Origin: Polaribacter sp. ALD11
GTDB lineage: Bacteria; Bacteroidota; Bacteroidia; Flavobacteriales; Flavobacteriaceae
NCBI RefSeq assembly: GCF_002831685.1
Contig: NZ_CP025119.1
Location: 2,254,001 to 2,318,000, forward strand
DNA length: 64,000 bases
Direction of reading: 5' to 3'
In this document: positions 18,670 to 26,156 of the stretch, piece by piece
How the letters are laid out: every line of letters starts with the position of its first letter
How positions within the stretch are numbered: position 1 is the stretch's first letter
The notes under the pieces: model-generated
What the model was told of the DNA's origin: nothing
What the model saw: only the letters and a program-made list of their open reading frames with translations
Databases searched by the model: none
Program-made: the position numbers and the translations under genes

Positions 18670-18757
18670 AGGGATTGAAGCACTTGTTTGAGCTCTTTTT
18701 TACTTTTTTAAGTAAAAAAAGCGAGTGCGAAAAGCCCGCCCTTTTTAGGGAACGCCC
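18670..18757 (+). repeat. Dispersed structured repeat, copy 2
   Basis: It shares TTGTTTGAGCTCTTTTTT (18684-18701) and the 22-base block AAAAAAAGCGAG...GAAAAGC (18714-18735) with copy 1. Here the apical stem is ACTT/AAGT with loop TTTT. The 3' end adds CCCTTTTTAGGG and AACGCCC. It lies between nfu and the reductase gene. Confidence 0.78.
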
Positions 18758-18801
18758 AAAAATATATTTTTCTAAAGGTTTAAAAACTGACTTTTATCAG
18801 T

Positions 18802-19038
18802 TTATGCTACGTTTACTACTTCTACTATTTGTGGTGCATATTTTTTAATGGTTGCTTCTACTCCATTTTTTAAAGTCATTTGGTTTACCGAACAACCATT
18901 ACACGCGCCTTCTAGTTGAACATTAACGATGTTATCTTCTATAGATAAAAGCTTAATATTACCACCATCGCTTATTAAAAACGGACGAATTTCATCTAAC
19001 GCTTTTTCTACATTGTCTAATGTTTCCTGTGCTGTCAT
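18802..19038 (-). CDS. NifU-like (Nfu) iron-sulfur scaffold protein
   Basis: A 78-residue single-domain Nfu protein. It carries the cluster-binding CNGC motif (ACNGCSVNQMTLKNGVE, cysteines near residues 46 and 49) and the preceding LISDGGNIKLL block. Such proteins hold and deliver [4Fe-4S] clusters in the cytoplasm. It starts 9 bp after the Mrp ATPase gene on the same strand, so the two are an Fe-S delivery pair in one transcript. Confidence 0.94.
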   Translation of the reverse strand: MTAQETLDNVEKALDEIRPFLISDGGNIKLLSIEDNIVNVQLEGACNGCSVNQMTLKNGVEATIKKYAPQIVEVVNVA

Positions 19039-19047
19039 AAATAAAGT

Positions 19048-20181
19048 TTATTTTGTACTACAACCACTCATTGTTGTAATTCTAACAACTTCTGTTGGTG
19101 GTAAATTTGCATTTCTTTTTAATAATTCTGCTACCATTTCTTTTGTAATCTCATTAAAAGACTTTTCTAAAACAGTACCTTTTTGTAAAGCTACAGGATG
19201 CCCAACGTCGCCAGATTCTCGAATGCTTTGCACTAAAGGAATTTCTCCTAAAAATTTTGTTTTAATATCTTCTGCCAAGTTTTTAGCACCATCTTGCCCA
19301 AATATATAATATTTATTATCTGGTAATTCTTCTGGTGTAAAATACGCCATGTTTTCTATGATTCCTAAAACAGGTACATTAATGTTTTCTTGTTGAAACA
19401 TTGCAACTCCTTTTTTAGCATCTGCCAATGCAATGTTTTGCGGTGTACTTACAATAACAGCACCATTAATAGGTAAGGCTTGTACAATTGATAAATGTAC
19501 ATCTCCTGTTCCTGGTGGAAGGTCGATTAATAAGAAATCTAATTCGCCCCAATCTGCATCAAAAATTAATTGGTTTAATGCTTTTGAAGCCATTGGTCCA
19601 CGCCAAATCACTGCTTGATCTGGATCTGTAAAAAAGCCTAAAGACAATAATTTAACTCCGTAATTCTCTACGGGTTTCATCTTTGATCTTCCACCTACGT
19701 TTACAGAAAGTGGTTTTGCTTTTTCTACGTCGAACATTATATGTTGTGAAGGCCCGTAAACATCTGCATCTAAAACACCAACACTAAAACCCATTTTTGC
19801 TAAAGAAATAGCCGTATTTGCAGTAATTGTAGATTTACCAACACCACCTTTACCAGATGCAACTGCAATAATGTTTTTAATATTCGGAATTTCCTTTCCA
19901 CGAATTTGATTCGGGTTTTCTTTTACCGCAGGCTTTTCTACCTTTACATTTACTTTTACAGTAATTTGCTCGCCAACATTCTTTTTAATTGCTTTCGCAA
20001 TTTCCGTCTCTACTTTCTTTTTTGCCTGTAAAGTTGGGTTACTTATTGTAACATCTACCTCTACTTCTTCACCAAAAGCAACAACATTTGTTATATTCTT
20101 ATTTTCTACCAAACTTTTTCCTTCACCAGGAGCCGTTATGGTTTCTAATGCTTTGTATATATCTTCTTTTTTAAAACTCAC
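19048..20181 (-). CDS. Mrp/NBP35-family iron-sulfur carrier ATPase (single cysteine)
   Basis: P-loop ATPase of 377 residues related to ApbC/Mrp, which loads Fe-S clusters onto target proteins. An N-terminal DUF59 (MIP18-like) domain covers about residues 5-80. The deviant Walker A GKGGVGKST is at 110-118, with LDADVYGPS and IDLPPGTGD following. Where E. coli Mrp has a CxxC pair after the ENM motif, this protein reads ENMAYFTPEELP with no Cys. The only cysteine in the whole chain is Cys374 in the C-terminal GCSTK. A TATCTTTG -7 box lies on the minus strand at 20215-20208, so the leader is short. Confidence 0.9.
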   Translation of the reverse strand: MSFKKEDIYKALETITAPGEGKSLVENKNITNVVAFGEEVEVDVTISNPTLQAKKKVETEIAKAIKKNVGEQITVKVNVKVEKPAVKENPNQIRGKEIPNIKNIIAVASGKGGVGKSTITANTAISLAKMGFSVGVLDADVYGPSQHIMFDVEKAKPLSVNVGGRSKMKPVENYGVKLLSLGFFTDPDQAVIWRGPMASKALNQLIFDADWGELDFLLIDLPPGTGDVHLSIVQALPINGAVIVSTPQNIALADAKKGVAMFQQENINVPVLGIIENMAYFTPEELPDNKYYIFGQDGAKNLAEDIKTKFLGEIPLVQSIRESGDVGHPVALQKGTVLEKSFNEITKEMVAELLKRNANLPPTEVVRITTMSGCSTK

Positions 20182-20207
20182 GTCTTATTTTTATTTAATC
20201 TTAACTG

Positions 20208-20215
20208 CAAAGATA
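20208..20215 (-). promoter_or_regulatory. -7 promoter element of mrp
   Basis: TATCTTTG on the minus strand, 27 bp upstream of the mrp ATG. No clear TTG at the matching -33 distance. Confidence 0.45.
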
Positions 20216-20281
20216 CGTCTTAGATCGCAGATATTAAAGCCTATAAAGCCAACCTTTCTAGAATTCATAAACTACAATATC

Positions 20282-20296
20282 TTAACATAGTTTAAC
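20282..20296 (+). promoter_or_regulatory. Conserved element TTAACATAGTTTAAC upstream of duplicated gene, copy 1
   Basis: The identical 15-mer occurs at 20961-20975, 55-56 bp before each start codon. Both copies are followed by a TAnnTTTA box, a variant -7 element. It was duplicated with the gene or kept as a regulator site. Confidence 0.5.
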
Positions 20297-20352
20297 TATT
20301 AGATAGATAAAAAACCTTAGTTTTATGGTATAACTTTTTAATCCCCCAGATT

Positions 20353-20829
20353 ATGAAAAACGAAATAAAAACTTTAGGTTTAGTAGTATTATTATTTATT
20401 GGTTCTCAAAATATAGCTTCTCAAGAACTAGCTTCGAACTCACTTCAAAATACCCAGATAGATCGGTTAGATACATTTAATGTGTCTGAAGAAGATGAAA
20501 AGGAAGTAAACTTTGTTTTAAGTGAAGGCAAATATACTTTTGATAATGGAAAAAAAGATGTGCTAGTTGAATTTAAAGATGGCTATTACACAGAGTACTA
20601 CACCAATGATGAATTTGTTAAAGCTAAAGTTAATTGGATTTCTGAAAATGAATACAATCTTGTTATTACAGAGATAAATAAAAAAGGTTTGCCTTTTGTT
20701 GAAGGTACAACACTAAACACAAGAATATCCAGAGTAAAAGGAAGTAGATACTATTATAAATCTAATTTAGAAGGCTTAACTTGGTCTGGAAAATTCATAA
20801 AAGTTGAAAACGATTTTCTTGAAAAATAA
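20353..20829 (+). CDS. Small secreted protein, first copy of a tandem duplication
   Basis: Function unknown. 158 residues with a signal peptide ending near IASQ (residue 24), followed by an acidic stretch (VSEEDEKE) and a lysine- and tyrosine-rich beta domain: GKYTFDNGKKD, DGYYTEYYTNDEFVKAK, ISRVKGSRYYYKSNLEGLTWSGKF. The pattern of FDNG, EYYT and W-containing strands suggests a small periplasmic beta-sandwich or lipocalin-like fold, but I cannot place it in a family. It has its own promoter element and terminator. The next gene is its paralogue with a near-identical signal peptide. Confidence 0.75.
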   Translation: MKNEIKTLGLVVLLFIGSQNIASQELASNSLQNTQIDRLDTFNVSEEDEKEVNFVLSEGKYTFDNGKKDVLVEFKDGYYTEYYTNDEFVKAKVNWISENEYNLVITEINKKGLPFVEGTTLNTRISRVKGSRYYYKSNLEGLTWSGKFIKVENDFLEK

Positions 20830-20845
20830 ATTTATTTAAACTTCT

Positions 20846-20882
20846 AAAAAAAACCTATCATTTAAATGATAGGTTTTTTTTT
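20846..20882 (+). terminator. Terminator of the first duplicated gene
   Basis: Palindrome with core ACCTATCATTT/AAATGATAGGT and long A and T flanks. Nearly the same hairpin follows the second copy. Confidence 0.88.
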
Positions 20883-20960
20883 GCCAAAAGTTATATAGAT
20901 AACTATTAAAAACCACATTTCAACTTTAAATAACTAAATTTATTAGTTTTACAATTTTTA

Positions 20961-20975
20961 TTAACATAGTTTAAC
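20961..20975 (+). promoter_or_regulatory. Conserved element TTAACATAGTTTAAC, copy 2
   Basis: Exact match to 20282-20296, at the same distance from the start codon. A further shared block, TTTTAATCCCCCAGATTATG, covers both start sites. Confidence 0.5.
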
Positions 20976-21030
20976 GAGAAGATGGTTTAAAACCACTAAA
21001 TTTAGACTGTAACTTTTAATCCCCCAGATT

Positions 21031-21516
21031 ATGAAAAATGAAATAAAAACTTTAGGTTTAGTAGTATTATTATTTATTGGCTCTCAAAACACTTCTTCAC
21101 AAGAAGTAGCCTCGAACTCTATTCGAGATTATGAGATTGCCAGATTGAATACCTTTAATGTATCCGAAGAAGAAGAAAAGGAAGAAACAATAAAAAATAC
21201 GGTTTTAAGCGAAGGGAAATACACTTTCGATAATGGAAAAAAAGAGATATTAGTTGAAATTAAAGACGGCTACTATACAGAATACTACACTAATAATGAA
21301 TTTGTTAAAGCTAAAATTAAATGGACCTCTGAAAGTGAATATAAACTTGTTATCACAGAGATAAATAAACAAAGTTTACCTTTTGGTGTAGGCACAATAT
21401 TGAATACAAAAATATCTAGAGTAAAAGGAAATAGATATTATTATGATTCTAATTTAGAAGGCTTAACTTGGTCTGGAAAATTCATAAAAATTGAAGATGA
21501 CTTTCTTAAAAAATAA
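21031..21516 (+). CDS. Small secreted protein, second copy of a tandem duplication
   Basis: 161 residues, paralogue of the preceding gene. The first 20 residues (MKNEIKTLGLVVLLFIGSQN) are identical, and GKYTFDNGKK, DGYYTEYYTN, EFVKAK and SNLEGLTWSGKFIK are conserved. It differs by a three-residue insertion in the acidic segment (EEEEKEETIKN) and scattered conservative changes, so the duplication is not brand new. Leader, start site and terminator were duplicated too. Function unknown; no partner gene is adjacent. Confidence 0.75.
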   Translation: MKNEIKTLGLVVLLFIGSQNTSSQEVASNSIRDYEIARLNTFNVSEEEEKEETIKNTVLSEGKYTFDNGKKEILVEIKDGYYTEYYTNNEFVKAKIKWTSESEYKLVITEINKQSLPFGVGTILNTKISRVKGNRYYYDSNLEGLTWSGKFIKIEDDFLKK

Positions 21517-21539
21517 AATCCTCAAAACTCTTATAATAC

Positions 21540-21570
21540 AACCTGTCATTTAAATGATAGGTTTTTTTTA
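21540..21570 (+). terminator. Terminator of the second duplicated gene
   Basis: ACCTGTCATTT pairs with AAATGATAGGT (one G-U pair) and is followed by eight T. It differs from the first copy by a base change that keeps pairing. Confidence 0.85.
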
Positions 21571-21586
21571 TTTCTAAAAAATAAAA

Positions 21587-21916
21587 TTACAACTCATCTA
21601 TAGGATTCCAAAAAACCTTGTCTAAATCTTGAATCTGATTTTCAACCACAATAATTCCTTCATTTTCTAGCAATTGTTGCATTAAGTTTGTACCATCAAA
21701 ATGATGCTTTCCTGTAAGTAAACCTTTTCTGTTAACAACTCTATGTGCAGGAATATCCTCTAAATTATGAGCCTTGTTCATTGCCCAACCAACCATTCTT
21801 GCAGATCTTGCTGCACCCAAATACGTTGCTATTGCACCATAACTTGTTACTTTTCCGCAAGGAATTAAACGTGCAACATGGTAAACTTTATTAAAAAAAT
21901 TATCAGAATCTTTCAT
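21587..21916 (-). CDS. atl: Alkyltransferase-like protein (MGMT family without active-site Cys)
   Basis: A 109-residue DNA-binding protein with the fold of the O6-alkylguanine-DNA alkyltransferase C-terminal domain. Family blocks IPCGKVTSYGAIA (helix-turn-helix entry), RSARMVGWAM with the arginine finger, and PAHRVV are present. In the last, the catalytic Cys of PCHRV is Ala57, so it cannot accept an alkyl group. ATL proteins of this kind bind alkylated guanine and hand the lesion to nucleotide-excision repair. The frame is intact, so this is a genuine ATL rather than a broken gene. Confidence 0.9.
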   Translation of the reverse strand: MKDSDNFFNKVYHVARLIPCGKVTSYGAIATYLGAARSARMVGWAMNKAHNLEDIPAHRVVNRKGLLTGKHHFDGTNLMQQLLENEGIIVVENQIQDLDKVFWNPIDEL

Positions 21917-22011
21917 AATGTGAAGATATTGCTATTCCTCTCAGTTTCACATAGAAACTTAAAAGTTAACTTAATTATGATAAAAAAGGACAATTAAATT
22001 ATAGAACGAGA

Positions 22012-22683
22012 TTAATACTTCAATCTAAATTGAATATAAGTAATTGGTTTACCCACTTCTAGGTATTGATTCTCGTAAAAAGTTTGTGTTTCCGTAACTT
22101 CTTTTGGTGCTCCTTCGTTTTTATAAACTGTATGATTTGCATATAACACCTCATGACCTTCACCATGTAATAAACCTAATGTGTAACCGTGCATAAATTC
22201 GCTATCAGTTTTTAGATTCATTATTCCTTCTTCACTTAAAATATGATTGTATTTTTTAAGAAAAGACGTATTTGTCATTCTATGCTTTGTACGTTGGTAT
22301 TTTATTTGAGGATCTGGGAAAGTAATCCAGATTTCTGAAACCTCATTTTCTGCAAAAATAAAGTCGACCAACTCTATTTGAGTTCTTACAAAGGCTACAT
22401 TATCTAAACCTTCTTCTATTGCAGTTTTTGCACCACGCCAAAAGCGAGCACCTTTAATATCGATACCTATGTAATTTTTATTCGGATTTTTTCTAGCCAA
22501 GGCAATTGTATACTCACCTTTACCACAACCTAGTTCTACAACTATAGGATTATTGTTTCCAAAAAAAGAATGCCATTGACCTTTGTGAGAAAAGTCTGTT
22601 ACAACTTCTTCTCTTGTTGGCTGAATAACATTTTTAAACGTTTCATTTTCTTTGAATCGTTTAAGTTTGTTTTTGCTTCCCAA
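22012..22683 (-). CDS. trmB: tRNA (guanine-N7-)-methyltransferase
   Basis: Transfers a methyl group from S-adenosylmethionine to N7 of G46 in the tRNA variable loop. The 223-residue length is normal. SAM motifs ELGCGKGEYT and GIDIKGARFW, and the TrmB signature TFPDPQIKYQRTKHR, are present. It starts 7 bp after the small membrane-protein gene upstream, and both read on the minus strand. Confidence 0.95.
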   Translation of the reverse strand: MGSKNKLKRFKENETFKNVIQPTREEVVTDFSHKGQWHSFFGNNNPIVVELGCGKGEYTIALARKNPNKNYIGIDIKGARFWRGAKTAIEEGLDNVAFVRTQIELVDFIFAENEVSEIWITFPDPQIKYQRTKHRMTNTSFLKKYNHILSEEGIMNLKTDSEFMHGYTLGLLHGEGHEVLYANHTVYKNEGAPKEVTETQTFYENQYLEVGKPITYIQFRLKY

Positions 22684-22690
22684 AGTAAAA

Positions 22691-22912
22691 TTAAGCTCTA
22701 TCTTCTGTTCCTTCCTTTACAAAACGACGAGATTCTCCCATCCAATATGCAAATAAAACTAAAAGAACTAGTAGAAAAAACCAGTTTACTGCGTTAGAAA
22801 TCCACCATCCTAAATCTGCATTCGCTACGGTTAAACGTAACCAATCAAAAGGAAGGAATAAAAGATCTGTAAATAAACTACCAATCCATCTAAAAATATT
22901 GCTTGCTATCAT
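22691..22912 (-). CDS. Small membrane protein (DUF6341-like)
   Basis: 73 residues. An amphipathic N-terminal part (NIFRWIGSLFTDLLFLPFDWLR) is followed by one clear transmembrane segment (about residues 38-57, NAVNWFFLLVLLVLFAYWMG) and a charged tail. I recognise the pattern as the flavobacterial DUF6341 family, which tends to sit beside a DUF6427 gene and upp, as here; function unknown. It diverges from the DUF6427-like gene across 41 bp that contains a minus-strand -7 box (TATTTTTG, 22941-22934). Confidence 0.65.
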   Translation of the reverse strand: MIASNIFRWIGSLFTDLLFLPFDWLRLTVANADLGWWISNAVNWFFLLVLLVLFAYWMGESRRFVKEGTEDRA

Positions 22913-22953
22913 AACTTAATTATCTTTACGTTGCAAAAATAACAAAAGAAACA

Positions 22954-23883
22954 ATGCTAGCCAATTTTTTAGGGAAATCTAAACCAATCAATTTCATAAT
23001 TATTCTAAGCCTATTTGTTTGCTTGTTTTTATTTACTGTTTTTTTACTTTTTTTTAACCATAGTTTTGAGTTCTCTTTACTATTAAAAATAACAGGTTTT
23101 TTAGGTTTATATTTAATTATTTTCTTCTTCTATAATTTTATCGTTTCTAAAAATAACTTAACCTTCGACAACTCTTACGCCTTCTTTGTTTTTACGGTTA
23201 CATTAAGTTATTACATATCGATTACATTAAACTTTAAAACACTGACTATAACACTATTATATGCTCTTTTTTTAAGGAAAATATACAGCTTAAAATCTCC
23301 AAATAAAACCTTACAAAAACTTTTTGACAGTGGGTTTTGGTTGGGTATTCTGTGCATACTCGAACCATTTTCTGCAATTTTTTCCATATTAATTTATGCC
23401 GCTATTTTTTTACATCAAAAAGGGGTTATTAACAATTTAATTGCCCCAATAACGGGATTCTTAGCTCCAATGATTCTTTATTTTACTTATTGCTTTTGGA
23501 TTGATAAATTGTACCTTTTCACCAATCTTTTCTATTACGAAACACTCAATAGCTTCGTTCTTTATTCAGAAAATAGTCTTTATTGGACATCAATATTAAT
23601 TATAGTGCTTTCTTTAGGTTCATTTTTTTTAAAATCGCCTAAAGCATTATCTGTAAATAATTCATTCAAAAAAAATTGGATTCTCTTAATAATAAATTTA
23701 GTAATTGCTCTATTATTTGCACTATTAATACCAAATAAAAACGGAACAGAGTTATTATTATTTCTATTTCCTGCTGCCATTATTATTGCAAACGGACTTG
23801 AAACTATAAATAATAATTTAATAAAAAATATACTTCTTATATTGCTTTTAATAAGCGCCTTTATTTTCCCCTTTTTACTATAA
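22954..23883 (+). CDS. Multi-pass membrane protein (DUF6427-like)
   Basis: 309 residues with eight or more predicted transmembrane segments and few charged residues. The N-terminal FLGKSKPINFI block is typical of the flavobacterial DUF6427 family. The family is uncharacterised; the fold suggests a transporter or a polytopic transferase. Its last 6 bases overlap the convergent upp gene. The family assignment rests on the N-terminal block and the upp/DUF6341 neighbourhood and is moderate. Confidence 0.65.
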   Translation: MLANFLGKSKPINFIIILSLFVCLFLFTVFLLFFNHSFEFSLLLKITGFLGLYLIIFFFYNFIVSKNNLTFDNSYAFFVFTVTLSYYISITLNFKTLTITLLYALFLRKIYSLKSPNKTLQKLFDSGFWLGILCILEPFSAIFSILIYAAIFLHQKGVINNLIAPITGFLAPMILYFTYCFWIDKLYLFTNLFYYETLNSFVLYSENSLYWTSILIIVLSLGSFFLKSPKALSVNNSFKKNWILLIINLVIALLFALLIPNKNGTELLLFLFPAAIIIANGLETINNNLIKNILLILLLISAFIFPFLL

Positions 23884-24531
23884 TTTGCTTCCGAAAGCCA
23901 AATCTCCAGCATCTCCTAAACCAGGAACAATGTATCCTTTCTCATTTAAATTTGCATCAATTGTAGCAACCCATAAGTGTGTGTTTTCAGGAAAATGGGT
24001 TTTAACAAAATCGATTCCTTCTTTAGCTGCAATTACTGCAACTATATGTAATTCTTTTGGCACACCATACTTTTTAATTGCCTCGTAAACCGCTACTAAA
24101 CTTTGCCCAGTAGCCAACATTGGGTCTGCCAACAACAATGTTTTGTTTTCCATGGAAGGAGAAGCAAAATATTCTACAACGATTTCAGACGCCGTATTGT
24201 TAACTGGATGATGTCTATAGGCTGAAATAAAAGCATTTTCTGCATCATCAAAATAATTTAAAAGTCCTTGATGTAAAGGTAAACCAGCTCTTAATATCGA
24301 GCATAAGACAATATCATTAATTGGTTTTTCTATTGACTTTTCTCCCAAGGGCGTAATAACGTCAATAGGTTTATAAGAAAGGTTTTTACTTAATTCATAG
24401 CTTAGAATCTCGCCAATTCTTTCAATGTTTCTACGAAAACGTAAAGAATCTTTTTGAATAACAACGTCTCTAATTTCTGCTATAAATTTATTTAGAATTG
24501 AATTATTTTCTGAGATGTGATGTATATGCAT
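23878..24531 (-). CDS. upp: Uracil phosphoribosyltransferase
   Basis: Salvages uracil with PRPP to give UMP. 217 residues, normal length. The PRPP loop is LLADPMLATGQS, and the uracil-binding C-terminus is GLGDAGDLAFGSKL. SILRAGLPLHQGLL is also characteristic. A TACATTTG -7 box lies about 20 bp upstream of the ATG, so the leader is short. It converges on and overlaps the DUF6427-like gene by 6 bp. Confidence 0.96.
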   Translation of the reverse strand: MHIHHISENNSILNKFIAEIRDVVIQKDSLRFRRNIERIGEILSYELSKNLSYKPIDVITPLGEKSIEKPINDIVLCSILRAGLPLHQGLLNYFDDAENAFISAYRHHPVNNTASEIVVEYFASPSMENKTLLLADPMLATGQSLVAVYEAIKKYGVPKELHIVAVIAAKEGIDFVKTHFPENTHLWVATIDANLNEKGYIVPGLGDAGDLAFGSKL

Positions 24532-24550
24532 TTTTTTGAAATAAGGTAAA

Positions 24551-24558
24551 CAAATGTA
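24551..24558 (-). promoter_or_regulatory. -7 promoter element of upp
   Basis: TACATTTG on the minus strand matches TAnnTTTG; it ends 19 bp before the upp start codon. Confidence 0.5.
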
Positions 24559-24628
24559 GCATAATTACTTAAAATTTGTATATTGCTAACCGTAAATTAG
24601 TTTCATTAATCATTAAAAATAAAAAAAA

Positions 24629-25099
24629 ATGGGAATTTTTTCATTTATTAAAAATGCTGGAGCCAAAGTTTTCGGTATTGGAAAAACAACAGAGGAAGAG
24701 AATGCAGAAAAATCTGATCAATTAAGAGGTGCTATTACAGCGCTAGAACTTGAGGTTAAAGATTTAGCCATTGAAGTAGATGACGATGCCGTAAAAGTTT
24801 GGGGGGAAACTACAGATTTAGCAACAAAAGAAAAAGTAGTTTTAGTTCTAGGTAATACAAATGGCATTGCATCTGTAGAAGATAATATAACGGTTGCAGA
24901 AATCGAAGTAATTGAAGAAGCTGCAATGGCACAGTTCCATACAGTAGAAAGCGGAGATACTTTAGGTAAAATTGCTAAAGAATATTATGGTAATGCAATG
25001 AAATATCCAGTAATTTTCAAAGCAAACAAGCCAATGTTATCACACCCAGATAAAATTTACCCTGGTCAGGTATTAAGAATTCCACCTTTAGTGGACTAA
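24629..25099 (+). CDS. kbp: BON-LysM protein, Kbp/YgaU orthologue
   Basis: 156 residues with the same architecture as E. coli Kbp (YgaU, about 149 residues): an N-terminal MGIFSFIKNAGAKV block, a BON domain (about 35-95) and a C-terminal LysM domain (about 104-153) with YTVESGDTLG-like HTVESGDTL, YGNAMKYPVIF and PDKIYPGQVLRIP. In E. coli the protein binds potassium and is cytoplasmic; no signal peptide is seen here. It stands alone with its own terminator. Confidence 0.9.
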   Translation: MGIFSFIKNAGAKVFGIGKTTEEENAEKSDQLRGAITALELEVKDLAIEVDDDAVKVWGETTDLATKEKVVLVLGNTNGIASVEDNITVAEIEVIEEAAMAQFHTVESGDTLGKIAKEYYGNAMKYPVIFKANKPMLSHPDKIYPGQVLRIPPLVD

Positions 25100-25121
25100 C
25101 CAAAAGTTAATCAACCAAAGT

Positions 25122-25157
25122 AAAAAGAGTTTCAAAATTTATTTGAGACTCTTTTTT
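25122..25157 (+). terminator. Terminator of kbp
   Basis: AAAAAGAGTTTCAAA pairs with TTTGAGACTCTTTTT (one G-U pair), ending in T6. Confidence 0.85.
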
Positions 25158-25221
25158 ATGCGTTAAATTTAAAATTTATCATCAACTTTGCATTTTTTAA
25201 CTTTTATAGTATTATTTTCTA

Positions 25222-26121
25222 ATGAATCAAAGAACATTAGCACTAATTGCAGTTTCTATCGCAACTTTAATATACGGTTTAACATTTACCATTGCTAAAG
25301 ACGTAATGCCAACCTACTTAAAACCTTACGCCTTTATTTCTCTTAGAGTTATCGGAGGAACAACTATTTTTTGGTTGCTAGGTTTATTTATAAAACAACA
25401 AAAGATAGAAAAAGAAGATTATAAAAAAATATTATTAGCCTCTTTTTTTGGCGTAGGATTAAACATGCTTACTTTTTTTAAGGGTTTAAGCCTAACGACT
25501 CCCATAAGTGCATCTGTAATGATGGTTATGTCTCCAATTATGGTGCTACTTTTTTCTAGTATTCTTATTAGAAAAGCGATAGGTAAACAGAGAATTATTG
25601 GTGTTTTTATTGGTTTAGCTGGTACTATCTTGCTAATTACCTATGGTAATTCTGCTACTAACGGAACAGCTACTAATAACAATTGGGGTAATTTTTTAGT
25701 CTTTGTAAACGCCGCGTCTTATGGTATGTATTTAGTTTTGGCTAAAAGCCTAATCAACAAATACCATCCTATAGTATTTGTAAAATGGTTGTATTTATTC
25801 GGGTTATTCTTTGTAATTCCTTTTGGGTACAGTGAATTGAAAGAAGTTATTTGGCTAGAAATACCTACAAATATCTACTGGAATATTGGTTTTGTAATGA
25901 TTTTTACTTCTTGTGTAACCTATCTTTGTAATTTATATGGTTTATCGAAATTAAAACCCACAACAGTTAGTGTTTTTATTTATTTACAACCTGTAATAGC
26001 TACTATTTATGCATTAATTGTTGGCAGCGATTCTTTAAGTTTAGTGAAAGTTAGTGCTACTTTATTGATCTTTTTAGGTGTGTATTTAGTAACCAAACAA
26101 GTAGAAGAATCTAGTAATTAA
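25222..26121 (+). CDS. EamA/DMT-family transporter
   Basis: Inner-membrane protein of 299 residues with about ten transmembrane helices in two EamA repeats (about residues 6-137 and 155-290). Typical blocks are AFISLRVIGGTTIF in the first repeat, SASVMMVMSPIMVLLF, and PTTVSVFIYLQPVIATI in the second. The family exports amino acids, metabolites or drugs; the substrate cannot be deduced. It is followed 35 bp later by yicC. Confidence 0.88.
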   Translation: MNQRTLALIAVSIATLIYGLTFTIAKDVMPTYLKPYAFISLRVIGGTTIFWLLGLFIKQQKIEKEDYKKILLASFFGVGLNMLTFFKGLSLTTPISASVMMVMSPIMVLLFSSILIRKAIGKQRIIGVFIGLAGTILLITYGNSATNGTATNNNWGNFLVFVNAASYGMYLVLAKSLINKYHPIVFVKWLYLFGLFFVIPFGYSELKEVIWLEIPTNIYWNIGFVMIFTSCVTYLCNLYGLSKLKPTTVSVFIYLQPVIATIYALIVGSDSLSLVKVSATLLIFLGVYLVTKQVEESSN

Positions 26122-26156
26122 AGTTATATTTGCAACTTATTAAAAATGATGATTTT

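Larger units (their letters stand above)
20282..21570 (+). repeat. Tandem duplication of a promoter-gene-terminator unit
   Basis: Two units, 20282-20882 and 20961-21570, each contain the 15-mer TTAACATAGTTTAAC, the start-site block, a homologous gene and a matching hairpin. Terminator copies differ by a pairing-preserving base change. Confidence 0.85.
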
